Origin: Thamnidium elegans
Lineage: Eukaryota; Mucoromycota; Mucoromycetes; Mucorales; Mucoraceae
Reading direction: 5' to 3'
DNA: 64,000 bases
Assembly: GCA_025201345.1 (NCBI GenBank)
Contig: JAIXMG010000010.1
Location: forward strand, 248,001 to 312,000
The notes beneath the pieces were generated by a model that was not told where the DNA came from, did not search any database, and was given only the letters and a program-made list of their open reading frames with translations. Position 1 is the stretch's first letter, and each line of letters starts with the position of its first letter. The position numbers and the translations under genes were made by a program. This document shows positions 44,916 to 55,426 of this stretch, one piece after another.

Positions 44916-47029
44916 TTATTTGCAATCAGGTTTTACCCGCTCATAAGCGTCTACCGTATTAACAGAGTGCTTTCCAATGCTAACTACAACGTCAGGGTTA
45001 TTGTTTATTGCAGTACTTTCCGTCAAATTATCAAAGTGGTGGCCCACACTTGTCTTTCCGTTTGCCTCCGGAGATTCTGATAACTGTGGAAAGTTTGATT
45101 CGGCTGTTGGGACTTCTTTATAATGCTCTTCAATTTTATCCCAATCAACATCCATATTCTCGTGTACGTCTTGTTTCGTTGCTTTCTTCTGACGTCGAAG
45201 ACAGAAAATACAAAAGCTATAATACCCAAACCCTGAAAAGAAAAGAATATTATATTAAACAAAAGAATTTTAACAGTATTATTTTTACCTACAAAAACAA
45301 TTGAGCCCGTTGCAATTCCCCCTACAGTTCCTTTGCTTAATCCGCCAGATCCATTCGAGTTAGAGTCATTTAAATTACTGGTTGAGTTAGAGACATAATT
45401 AGCAGTATAGATTATATTAGAGGCACTTGCTACATCAATAGTGAGTAATGAAGGATTTAAGGCACCATCGACGCCTCTGCCAAATAAAATAAATAATGTG
45501 GTATCTACTAAAACCGCTATTCGATAAAGATGATGTTAAATGACCTAGGATAGTGTTTTATAACTTGCTATAAATAATTCATACCTGAATGACTGAATCT
45601 AGGTCCACTTAAATATTCGGGAATACTGATAGTGTCATGTTTAGTCCATGTATTAGTCTCCAAATTTAAGGTATAGCAAAAACTAGTAGATGCTATAAGT
45701 TTTACGTAAGTGACTACTATTATACAAAACTATTTTATAAAATACTCGTACCTGTTTTGTCATCTTCGGAACCTCCATAGAGAATGATATCTTGAGAATT
45801 TGGCACTATAATTAATTATTAGATTTAAAAAGGTGGCTGGAAGAAATATATATATATATATCAACTACATACATAGGTTGGCTGTATGATACATCCTGGT
45901 TGAGGGAAGATTTCCTCCCATTGTCTCATTTGACCAAGTACCAGACTTAGTGTCAAAAACAGCAGCCCAGCTAAAAGGTATTTTAATTGGTGCCCAGTTA
46001 CTTGTAGTAGTGTAGTAGCTACCTCCAAGATAGTATACTTTGCCCGTATTAGGATTAATTGTAGCCATTTGAGAAGTAGGATAGAAATCTAAAAGTGTGC
46101 TAGCTTGAGGAGAAAAGGGAGCCCATGTCTGATATGAAAGTATGTTAAATGATAGTCTTTTTTTTTGAGATATATATTTACGCCTGAATCAGTGTTATAC
46201 GTTATAAAGCGATTGAACCCAACGTAGGATAAATTTTTGCTATCGAAAGTCACTGCGTTTCCATTACCAGAAATCTCAGGGGCAGAGATATCTGCAAATC
46301 TAAAAAAAGAAATTAGTAACAGATCAATCTTCAACAAAAGAAATATTTACTGTTCGAATCCACCATAAAAACCAATCAAACCGTTTGGCAAGTTTACAGC
46401 TGTCGCCGAATAGCTATTAAAATGGTGCGGTGTAAATATAAGTAAATATACATAACAAATTATTAAGACTTTACATCTGTTTAACTCCTACGTTATCCAC
46501 GGAATATGCACTACCCGTTTCCCATATATTGGAGGAAGTATCATAAATAATGGTTTGGTTGTGATACCTAAACGGACCAGTCTGATTACCTCCTTGAATC
46601 ATAAGTCGTTTTTCATCGGATAACACAATTGATGTCGGTGTTCCTCGTCCTCCTATCCAAAAGGGAACATCCGGTACTATCGTATCCCACTGACTAATCA
46701 TAATAGCACTTCTTTGCCCGGAAAATTCGTTGATATTTAGAGAATAAATGTCTTCGTCCAACGTCGGTTTTGAATTAAAATTGGGAGAAGTATCTCCACC
46801 CCAACAATAGATCTGTTCACCGACGTAGCCGCAAGCTGAACATATACATGAAACCAGAAATAAAATAAAATCAGTATACAACTATTTTATTTTAGGTTGT
46901 TTAAGAATCCTCTTTCAGTATCTTAAAATTGTATTTACATGGAAAAGAGCGAGATGCTATAGTATCACCGGCTGAAGCGCAAGTAAAGCATGCTGCTAGA
47001 GAAGAAATTATCAAGGGTATCTTTATCAT
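44916..47029 (-). pseudogene. Kelch-type membrane protein, paralogue E, frameshifted
   Basis: Exons as in the paralogues: 46939-47029, 46475-46835, 46351-46413, 46182-46299, 45873-46128, 45752-45805, 45585-45692, 45293-45516, then exon 9 from 45232. Exons 1-8 are intact (425 codons; signal peptide MIKIPLIISSLAACFTCASA; blades QIYCWGGDTS, KVYYLGGSYYTT). In exon 9 one T is missing from a T-run (about 45208-45211): after GLGIIAFVF the frame becomes SVFDVRRKQRNK and stops at 45023, giving 494 residues. The ancestral tail frame (MDVDWDKIEEHYKEVP) is still open to 44916 without stops, so the break is young or a sequencing error. The product could still be membrane-anchored but with a recoded basic tail. 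Confidence 0.78.
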
Positions 47030-47127
47030 AACTTAAGATAAGTTTTATCTCTTTTTTTTTTTCGAAGAACAAAAGAAGAATTATTATTTATTTTTTTCAC
47101 ACATCTTCAGTTTTAGTAGAAACGATA

Positions 47128-47142
47128 GTGTAACCTTCCACA
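47128..47142 (-). promoter_or_regulatory. Shared upstream motif, gene E
   Basis: TGTGGAAGGTTACAC, 99 bp before the start codon. The companion motif is degenerate here (ATCAGCATTAAA). Confidence 0.55.
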
Positions 47143-47255
47143 GCGACGACTAACTTCTTTTAATGCTGATAGCCTATCGAAACAATGTTTTTGGAAGCTC
47201 TAAAAGCAGATCGTTGTTACTGTTTCATTATGGACGAGATAGAGACAGGCAGTTT

Positions 47256-47300
47256 ACTTACCTCTTCAATTTTGTCCCAATCTACCTTATGTACATGGTC
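47256..47300 (-). pseudogene. Relic of a Kelch-family tail exon
   Basis: The reverse strand reads GTAGATTGGGACAAAATTGA then AGAG|GTAAGTAA, encoding V-D-W-D-K-I-E-E. It lies upstream of gene E, in the same orientation, where the 3' end of a further upstream copy would be expected. Confidence 0.5.
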
Positions 47301-48135
47301 CACTCATTTGTTCGTGTTACATTTTCATAAATTGTAAACAGAACGAACAAAGTAATGTTTACAAGTACAACTGTAGCATTTATAAAAGAAGATATATAAG
47401 TTGGCAATATATTACATCTTTTAACTCGTCGTTCTTTAAGTTTAACTAAGTGGTGGAGTATAATACTAGAGAATCCAAGATTATGGTATACCAAGAAACT
47501 ACTATAAAAAGAGATATACTGGTATTATAAAAAAAAAATGGTTCTGGGGTGATACATCGTAGCACTAAACATAATGTGATAATATTTAGGTACAATTGAT
47601 TTGTGGAAAGACACATAAATTATTCTGGAAAAATCACGTGCCGCACTGTAATATATTTATACTTCTACGTAATCCGCTGATCCATAACACCTTTTACGTT
47701 AATTTACTAGAATGATCTTTACAATGTGTAATTCCTGTGCGACAGTCCCAGGACTTGTTAAATGGTGCATGAAAAATAAAATATTGATTATTTTTCTCAG
47801 CTGATATGTTCATACTCATGAGTAACACTATAAAAGGGTGTATATGCTCTATACTAATACGACCAGAAAAATGCGTTTTAATCCGTCATAAACACAAAGA
47901 ACCACTATATCCCCTTTTACGGGACGTTGCAGTAGCTTGATGACCTTGCATACTTAAATTAGATATTTTATATATAAAAAAAGAATTCTAAGACTACATA
48001 TCAGTAGAGTGAACGGATGTATTAAACTTAACCGCATTCCGATAGGGCTATCTTAGAAAAAAGTTAATTTACGTCAAAAAGTATTCGCCCTGCATCCGTT
48101 ATTAATTTATATATTACTGGCAAAATTAAATCGAG
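47301..48135. other. Intergenic, no gene seen
   Basis: Edge of the Kelch-type cluster. Shares the GGTGATACATCGTAGCACTA-type block (about 47548) with 28855 and 41055. No coding sequence supported. Confidence 0.5.
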
Positions 48136-48143
48136 TATAAATA
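48136..48143 (+). promoter_or_regulatory. TATA box of the secreted peptide gene
   Basis: TATAAATA, 81 bp before the ATG at 48217, in a good position for a Pol II TATA box with a short leader. Confidence 0.5.
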
Positions 48144-48216
48144 AGAGGATTTCACTGCAAATTACTTTTTCTTTTCTATATCATTCAATTCTCATTTTAT
48201 TCCATACAACAAAAAA

Positions 48217-48381
48217 ATGGCTTCTCTCTTCAAGAAATACTTTATGGTTTTAGCTCTTGTTTGTTCTACTGCACTCTTGGTTCAAGCCCAAAACGGTGGT
48301 ACTGATGAACCTTGTGTTAACGGTCAATGTCCCTCTGGTTCCATGTGCTCTAACGGTTTTTGTATTGACGCTCAAGACTAA
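48217..48381 (+). CDS. Small secreted Cys-rich peptide (54 residues)
   Basis: A 54-residue single-exon gene. Signal peptide MASLFKKYFMVLALVCSTAL ends near VQA|Q. The mature part is about 29 residues: QNGGTDEPC, then VNGQCPSGSMCSNGFC, then IDAQD. It has four Cys spaced C-X4-C-X5-C-X4-C, able to form two disulfides. Codon choice is strongly biased (GGT, TCT, GCT, CTC, ATT), like the ubiquitin-eS31 gene, which suggests high expression. A TATA box, an A-rich start context (AAAAAAATGG) and a T8/A9 hairpin after the stop support a real gene. The Cys pattern is reminiscent of small disulfide modules, but no family is identified. Possible roles are a cell-wall, antimicrobial or effector-like peptide (inference only). 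Confidence 0.8.
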   Translation: MASLFKKYFMVLALVCSTALLVQAQNGGTDEPCVNGQCPSGSMCSNGFCIDAQD

Positions 48382-48766
48382 TTTAACACATTCTTTTTTT
48401 TAAAAAAAAATCGACATACTCATACACTTCATCATTTCATCTTTCATAAAACGAATAAACATACATTTCATTTTGCATTCTCTCATACTTTTTTTATAAT
48501 ATTATTGACATTTATTTATAAGAGTATCTTTCCTCCTTTAATAAGACTTTTTTTTTTCTATTTTTTTTTACCTTTGTAATGCCCCTTTTTTCTAAAAGAA
48601 AAAAAAAGTTGTACTTGCTTTGTACCTCTTTTAACCGTGTTACTGGGCTTTATTGTGTCAGACTTGACCAATAAAAACGCAACAGATATCATATAAAAAA
48701 ATAACCCACTCCTTCTTTTTCTTTCTTTTTCTTTCTTTTATTTATTTATTTAGACAAGAAAAAAAA

Positions 48767-49604
48767 ATGTACGCCAATAGAACTACTGGGTCCACAGCAT
48801 TAAAGCGTCTTATGACAGAATATAGAGGTAAATACCTCTGTCAATTATCTCTCCTTTTTTTTTTTTTGTTACTAAATCTTTTTTCTTTTTTATTAGAGTT
48901 AACTTTGAATGCACCAGAAGGAATCACTGCTGGTTAGATTAACGATTAAAACGAGTTTTTTTTAATATAAGACTAAATTACTCAAATATAGGTCCCATCG
49001 ATGAGAACAACTTTTTCGAATGGGAAGCACTTATTGCGTAAGTTTTTATTTTTTTTTAATATACGGAAAGTTAGGTAACTAACAACAAAAAAAAGTGGTC
49101 CAGAAGGAACTCCTTTTGAAGGTGGTTTATTTCCAGCTACATTAACATTCCCTAAAGACTATCCTTTAAGTCCACCTAGTATGCGATTCACCTGTGATTT
49201 CTTCCACCCTAATGTCTATCAAAACGGAACAGTTTGTATTTCCATCTTGCATCCACCAGGAGATGATCCCAACATGTACGAAAGTAGTTCAGAACGATGG
49301 AGTCCTGTTCAAAGTGTTGAAAAGATTTTATTAAGTGTTGTCAGCATGTTGGCAGGTAGGATCATACACACACACATATATATTTATTTATGTTATTAAT
49401 TGATTGTATACATAATAGAACCTAATGATGAAAGTGGTGCTAATATTGACGCATGTGTAAGTATAAACGTTAACATGTGAAAAAAGAAAGATTTTATTTA
49501 TTTGTTTATTTATTTTTTTGTTTTGTTAGAAAATATGGAGAACGGATCGTGAAAGATACAATGAAATTGTACGTGAAAATGCTAGAAAAACATTAGGGTT
49601 ATAA
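48767..49604 (+). CDS. UBC7: Ubiquitin-conjugating enzyme E2, Ubc7/UBE2G type
   Basis: Six exons (48767-48827, 48897-48932, 48992-49037, 49096-49355, 49419-49456, 49530-49604) encode 171 residues. The E2 fold is complete: N-terminal helix [44 protein letters not shown] and the active-site Cys in [20 protein letters not shown]. The acidic insertion after the active site ([20 protein letters not shown]) distinguishes the Ubc7/UBE2G class. Known role: ER-associated degradation with Hrd1 or Doa10 ligases and Cue1 on the ER surface. Length matches the family (about 165-170). All introns are short and keep frame. Confidence 0.95.
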
Positions 49605-49644
49605 TAAAAAAAGAGAAAGAAAGAAAAAAGAAATATATATAATA

Positions 49645-50901
49645 TTAATGTAAAAGATCCATAATGGAAGCACCATGCTCAAGGGTATCTGATTCATTTA
49701 TTTCGTTCTTTTCAGGCATAATTAAACCAGTATCTCGAAGCGTTTGCTTATTTTCAGGTATTTGATATACGTTTGTGAGCAAATCATAATTGGTAGGATT
49801 AGACCGACGATAAGAAAATAAAGAGGTATTGAACTGTCTAGCAGAAACTGCAGCATTATGCATCCAATTCAAATCATTGACAATTGTATCTTGTGCAGTT
49901 AATTTATGTTGTAAATTGTTTTTACCCACATGAACTGTTTGAGGTAAAAAAGTATTAGCTGACACTGGTTTTTCAACCAATTCTTTTGATACCACTTCTT
50001 CTTCGGATTGATCCTCTTCATCATCCACTTCTTCTGTATAATAATAATCGTCTCTACCTTTACGTCCTCTCTTTACAATACGATGTCCAAATTGTTTAAA
50101 TACTGATCTGGCTGTAACAACTGATATTTCACGCGTACGAAATGTGGATCGTAATAAGTTTGAATCTACCAAGTACCCCTTTTCTACATTATCAATATGC
50201 ACTTTTAATAGCTTGGGGTTCTTTTTTAAAAACACAAAACTATCACGAAATCCTAATAGTGCTGCTGGATCCTTTGAAAACATAAATAAGGTATCATCTC
50301 TTGTGGGTAATTTAAACGTAGGTACTCGATATTCACGACCTATACATCAAAACGAGTTACTAAAAATCTGAATACATAAAAAAAAACTTTCTTTACCTCC
50401 TAATAATCTACCGTACTTGTCTACTTTAGTTTCACCAGATTCATCGTATTCACTAATATATCCAGTTGGAATAGTAGGTGGTGTATATGCTCTAGTACTA
50501 GCTAAAGGTACAGAAGCTGATTTACCCCTTTCTTCTCTTGCAGGTTGGTGGGATTTAGGTCTGCCTCTCTTTCTTGTATGATGCTGACCATCGTTTAACT
50601 GTGCATGAAAATCAACATCACTCGTATGGTTTGCTTCATCTCCTGAAGATAAGTCGCTGTCTTCATCAACGTAATTCAAATCGTCTTTTCCATCTACTCC
50701 TCCACTTCGACTTCTAGATCTTTTTCTCTTTGGCGCGTGATCCTTTTTATTCGAAACATTGTTACCGTATCCTATGTCAAATAAACGTTAATAATATTTA
50801 CAACATATGCTTTAAAAAAAAATGGTTTTGGTAAATTGTTATACAACAGAAAAAAAAAAAAATTTTAAAAAATAATAAAAAAAAAAACTACCTGCTGGCA
50901 T
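49645..50901 (-). CDS. RSC7: Chromatin-remodelling subunit Rsc7/Swp82 family
   Basis: Three exons on the minus strand: 50892-50901 (only MPAG begins here), 50397-50771 and 49645-50339; 359 residues. An N-terminal basic nuclear-localisation-like stretch (APKRKRSRSRS) and an acidic stretch (DEDSDLSSGDEANH) precede an AT-hook-like KRGRPK. The core is the conserved Rsc7/Swp82 domain: KVDKYGRLLGGREYRVPTF, KDPAALLGFRDSFVFL, LHKVHID-type KLLKVHIDNVEKGYLV, RTREISVVTARSVFKQFGHR. Such subunits belong to RSC or SWI/SNF ATP-dependent remodellers. The 10-nt first exon is unusual, but the phase works and the splice signals are good. Confidence 0.88.
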
Positions 50902-51311
50902 TGTTTCTTTATGTATATGTTTATGTGTATTTGTCTATAGTTTTTTTTTTCTCGCCTTGATACAAAAAGTTAATAAGTAACCAACGATTTTTTTATTTTT
51001 TAAAAAAAAAAACGCTCTTTCCCCCTATTCTATCACGTGATTTAGCGTCATCAAACAAGCCATTCAACCAATGAAAATTTTTTCCTCAAATCGTATATTA
51101 ACAACTGAAGCTTGCAATCTTGTAAACCTTCCCAGTTTTCATTTATACAGATAGTGAGGAAGGCATGTATAAAAACTCATTAAATTAACAACACCAACAA
51201 CAATTAGATTAACATGCCTCTTTTTTTATAATAGATTCTTTTTCTGCACTAGATTTATATATTTTACCGTTGAAAAATAATCGAGTTATCTGAACACTTT
51301 TTAATTTAAAC

Positions 51312-51770
51312 ATGCAAGTCTTTGTCAAGTCTCTTCAGGGTAACACCCTTGCTCTCGATGTTGCTTCCAACTCTTCTGTTGCTGCCGTCAAGTCCATGAT
51401 TCAAGAACGTGAGGGTCTCCCTGTCAACTCTCAACTCTTATCTTTCGCTGGTAAGCCTCTTGTTGATGGTGAACTCTCTGTTTATGGTATTTGTGACAAC
51501 AACACCTTGAACTTGAATGCTGAATTATTGGGTGGTGGTAAGAAGAGAAAGAAGAAGACTTATACTACTCCCAAGAAGATCAAGCATAAGCGTACCAAGG
51601 TTAAGATGGCTATCTTGAAGTTCTATAAGGTCGACGAGTCTGGTAAGATTACCCGTCTCCGTCGTGAGTGTCCTAACGCTACCTGTGGTGCCGGTGTCTT
51701 CATGGCCAAGCACAAGGATCGTCAATACTGTGGTAAATGTCACTTGACCTATGTCTTCCAGAAGGACTAA
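51312..51770 (+). CDS. RPS31: Divergent ubiquitin-like / ribosomal protein eS31 fusion
   Basis: 152 residues, no intron. Residues 1-75 are a ubiquitin fold ending in LLGG; residues 76-152 are ribosomal protein eS31 (S27a): [19 protein letters not shown] and the zinc-binding [18 protein letters not shown] with YCGKC. Normally the ubiquitin part is almost invariant. Here it is strongly changed ([20 protein letters not shown]), one residue shorter, with Lys11, 29, 33 and 63 replaced, Ile44 replaced by Ser, Val70 by Asn and Arg72 by Glu. Lys48 is kept. It probably acts as a cleavable chaperone for eS31 rather than as conjugated ubiquitin. Codon bias indicates high expression. Confidence 0.93.
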   Translation: MQVFVKSLQGNTLALDVASNSSVAAVKSMIQEREGLPVNSQLLSFAGKPLVDGELSVYGICDNNTLNLNAELLGGGKKRKKKTYTTPKKIKHKRTKVKMAILKFYKVDESGKITRLRRECPNATCGAGVFMAKHKDRQYCGKCHLTYVFQKD

Positions 51771-51849
51771 AGCCATTAATTCTTTTTGATTTAATGCCAT
51801 TTTTTTTTTAAAAAAAATAAATAATTTGTTTTATTTGTTTTTATATATA

Positions 51850-52169
51850 TTAATCTTCTTCGGAAGCTGGTTCACTTGAAGGTAACTGACTCACTTTTTG
51901 TGTTTCTAACAAAGATTTGTGTAATTCAGTTTGTTCTTTTAATTCCTTCATGTTCAATTGTTGTTGTTCCTTTTTCTTTCTTCTTTCATCGTCACGCAAG
52001 ACACCTGCTCTCAAGTTCTACATAATATTTGTCAGCGTTTTCGACAACTCTCTCCCTCGAAAATATAACTTACAGCCTTTTCTGCATTTTGAATATAGTG
52101 CACTCCAACAACTGAACCACAGCAAAATAAAATAGAAGCTGCTAAAGTTGCCTTAGCAGTTGTTGACAT
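51850..52169 (-). CDS. PET117: PET117-like cytochrome c oxidase assembly factor
   Basis: Two exons on the minus strand, 52074-52169 and 51850-52017, encode 87 residues. An N-terminal hydrophobic segment (KATLAASILFCCGSVVGVHY) is followed by IQNAEKA, then a charged helix NLRAGVLRDDERRKKKEQQQ and LNMKELKEQTELHKSLLETQ. The order 'short membrane or matrix-targeting segment, VHY-Q, R-GV-RD--R, long Lys/Gln helix' matches Pet117, a mitochondrial inner-membrane-associated protein that links heme a synthesis to complex IV assembly. The tail is acidic (SSEPASEED). It converges with the eS31 gene, 79 bp apart. Identification rests on pattern and size. Confidence 0.72.
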
Positions 52170-54772
52170 TGTTGTAAATTGAAGAACGACGGGGGTTGCT
52201 TTTTTCTTTTCTTGTAACAGTATGATTTTTTTTAAAAAAAAAAGTATGAGCTCCGCTTTTACCCTATTTTGCTTTAAATGAAAAAATGTATACGTTTGCA
52301 AAAACGGAGTGTTGTTTTTACTACTTGCAAAAAAAAAAAGATATTTTAGAACGAGTTTTATAAATCATTTAGTTTATGCGTCTTGATTAAATCATGTTTT
52401 TAAAAGGGTAGTTAAAAACACCTTTTAGAAAAGAAAAAACCTTAAAAACTCGATGAGTCATCCATTTTTTTTTTTTTTTTTTTTTGCAAATTAGGCTCCA
52501 AGTCTAGAATGTATAATAAAACGTGCCCTCCCCTTTTTAATTTATAAACTTTACTTGACGATCTTTGTTATCGCTAAATGGTAGTTGTGCATAATACTTG
52601 AACATACAAGGTAATTCTGCACTCAGTCAATTTTTTTTTTTTGCTCGTCTAGAACAAGACATTATACGATTTTGCAAGACTTTTAAAATAGTTGGTTTTA
52701 CAAAAAGAAAAAATATGCAAATATAGTAATTTACTTTTCGACAAAAGTTTTCTCTTGTAAAGTGCAGGCCAACATCTGCTCACTTGGTCACGGCAACAAA
52801 AAAGATTGCTAGGGACACTCTCTTGTTGCTAGGATACATATATCCATAGTGTTTATTACCTGTCAATGTTAAGTTTACGTTGCTAAACAAACGGTTTACA
52901 TTTACCCTAAACTATAAAATAAATAATAAGGCTGCCACACTTCGGCAACTGTAAAAGTTCTTAATAATCTCAAAGTTTAAGCTTTTTGTAACATACCAAA
53001 CACGAAAAGGTGGTGAATTTCTCCTCTTTCTGAGCCCCCCTCTTTTATACAGGAGGTCCCCTTTTCTCTCCCGGATCGAAAAAAAAAAAAGATATTTCTG
53101 AGCAAATTATAAAAATACCTCTCTGTATAGAAAAGAAACTATACCCCATGCGTATATACTTTTGTTTTGTTTTTACAAGAAAAAAAAGTTTATTCTTTTC
53201 CAGTAGCCGATACAAAAAATTACCATATAGAAAAATGTTGTCAGAAACCCTTTCTATGATAAATCCGAGTTTATAAATATTTTTGGTTGTACAATCGTTT
53301 GATAAAAAAAGGCTGTAGTACAAAGAGTTTATCACTCTCGTCCGCTTTTTGCCAAAAAGGATGTTGAATGCTTTATATATCAATCACACATAATTAACAG
53401 ACTATTACATATAATACAGTAATTGTACCGATTGTCCTTTTCTCTTAGCAGTGTAAAATAAGAAAAAGCGTAGCTGCATGTCCTTCACTTCGAAAAATGT
53501 AAAAACCAAAAAGTCCAGAGGGCTTGAAAGGATGAGATTTTTTTTTTCGTACACCTACGCAGAATGTAAAGAATGTCCTCGCAGCACCGACAAAGAAAGG
53601 TTCCTTCAACAAGTTCTGGTACAATAGGTCTGAACATACATCAACTTTATACTCACGTGATCTATTTAATCACAACAATGATATGTAACTTTTTATATAT
53701 GCATGTCTTATTTGTTTCTACGTATTTCCTTTTTTTCTTAGATTGTACTTTTTTTTCTCGTATGTAGACTCCGGGTTCGCTGATATAAGCCATTTCGTAT
53801 AATTGTTTTGGTCCATTGGCATCCGTTAAGATAAATATAAAAAAATTGGTTTATTCAAAAAATCATTCTTTTCCGTAAAGTGACCAATTGAGATACGCTG
53901 TAGTTTAAAAATAGATGTAGAATGTTTGGATATTGAAAGGTGTAACCCAAGTATTATTATTTTCTACATGGTAATACTTGCTGTTTCCAGGATGTATGCA
54001 CAATATGTACATATAACGTCATTTTTTATTATATAACAGGGTGATTTTTTATATATAATAAAAGAATCTAATTAGTACGAGAATATGTTTTTAAAATAAG
54101 GCTATACATTTTTTTTAGAGAACTATTACTGATGCGTTAGATACCAATTGCGTTCGTATCCCTTTAACTTTAATCTGCGAGTAGATCGATAAACTTTCTA
54201 TATATTTTTTTTATGGGCAACGGTATCGGCTCTCAATTAAGTAGTTGTTAAAGAAAGGGCTTAGATTTTAAGGAATTGCAAATGTTTAACAGCTCTAAAA
54301 TTTAATGGACATATTTACTTATTACATAGCTATTCCATTTATATATAAGCGCTGTAAAGATAATTTCTGGTAGAAACAAGGTAGTTTTAAGGAACTAGAA
54401 GTAGGTTCAAAACAACAAAACTTGACACAAAAATGCGGGTTTTGGAAACATGCAAATTAAGTTTCGACCAATAAATACTTTTTTTTTTTACGAGAAACGA
54501 TTCATAAACATATACTTTTTTAAAATAATTAAAATAGTATTATTTATTTTTAATAGAACTATGAGCCCTTTTTTTATTGTTGCCTTTCTTTTTTTTTTTT
54601 GTATAAACTCTTTCCATTTTTTTTTTCTTTGCCACACAATAAAAAAAAACGTGTGCTTCCCGAAATAACTTTCATTTTCAGACACCTACAAAACATATAA
54701 ATTAGAATTTTTTTTTTCTTCTTAATTATTACTTTTTTTTTCACTTTTCTTTAATAAACTAAAAAAAAAAAA
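52170..54772. other. 2.6-kb intergenic region, no gene supported
   Basis: AT-rich with many homopolymers. A 64-codon plus frame at 53573-53767 begins MSSQHRQRKVPSTSSGTIG, with a GT (GTCTGAAC) just after ACAATAG; it might be a first exon, but no partner exon was found. The minus frame at 53045-53383 is Phe/Lys-rich and looks random. Confidence 0.45.
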
Positions 54773-55426
54773 ATGACAGTAAAAAGTCAACAAGATGTTA
54801 TTAAATTCAATAATAAAAGTTACCCTATTGCCAACAAATTTCTCTCACAATTCACAAGCTGGGCCAAAATATGGATGTCACCCTCCCACACCAAACTGCC
54901 TCGAAAGCGAAAGAACACCTCCAGTCTTACCAGAGACACCGATATTCGATCTCGAACCAACTACTATGATCAGCCACAGCTCGAGACACTGTCTATATCG
55001 CAACGCACGACACTATACCGTGCCACATGCCAAAAGCTCCGACCCAATAACAACAGTATCAGAAAGCTAATTCATCTAGGCGACATACTACACGTCAGAA
55101 ATTTTTGGGACCATCTCGAGACCATCGTATACCAAGACGTCTCCAAGAACAGCCAGTACTTACCCCCCTCCAAGCGGTTACCATTCAATCCTGATAAACC
55201 AGGCTCCATCTACTTACCTCGCAAGCAAAAGAAGAGTGTTGTGACTTACACCACCGCCTCGTTACCAAGGAAACGACAATCATTTGCTTCATCTACCATC
55301 GTCTACAGCAACCAAGGAAAACACATCATTAAAGTTTTGCCTGTTGCAATCGTACTACCAGAAGATGACGATGATGTTCCACTGGGTGCCCTTCATTTTT
55401 CTAATTTGAAATCATCTCCATATTAA
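54773..55426 (+). CDS. Basic hypothetical protein, 217 residues
   Basis: Single exon starting MTVKSQQDVIKFNNKSYPIA. The leader is A-rich just before the ATG, and base composition is far less AT-rich than the flanks (for example the CTCGAGACCATCGTATACC region), which supports real coding. Features: basic clusters LPRKRK and LPRKRQ, a helix TLYRATCQKLRP, and an acidic end PEDDDDVPLGALHFSNL. Short 'DDDVPL-AL' motifs of this type recur in unrelated fungal proteins as binding tails. No domain or signal peptide. Function unknown. Confidence 0.65.
   Translation: MTVKSQQDVIKFNNKSYPIANKFLSQFTSWAKIWMSPSHTKLPRKRKNTSSLTRDTDIRSRTNYYDQPQLETLSISQRTTLYRATCQKLRPNNNSIRKLIHLGDILHVRNFWDHLETIVYQDVSKNSQYLPPSKRLPFNPDKPGSIYLPRKQKKSVVTYTTASLPRKRQSFASSTIVYSNQGKHIIKVLPVAIVLPEDDDDVPLGALHFSNLKSSPY

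Noticed and set aside
25518..47029. Kelch-type proteins as true galactose oxidases
   Set aside because: Only the Kelch-like blade pattern is visible; I did not find the Cys-Tyr cofactor and copper ligand set, so an enzymatic call is unsupported.
53045..53383. 112-codon minus-strand open frame
   Set aside because: Phe/Lys/Ile-rich translation of homopolymer-rich DNA; no start context or domain.
53573..53767. Frame beginning MSSQHRQRKVPSTSSGTIG, possible first exon
   Set aside because: A donor-like GT is present, but no downstream exon with consistent phase was found.
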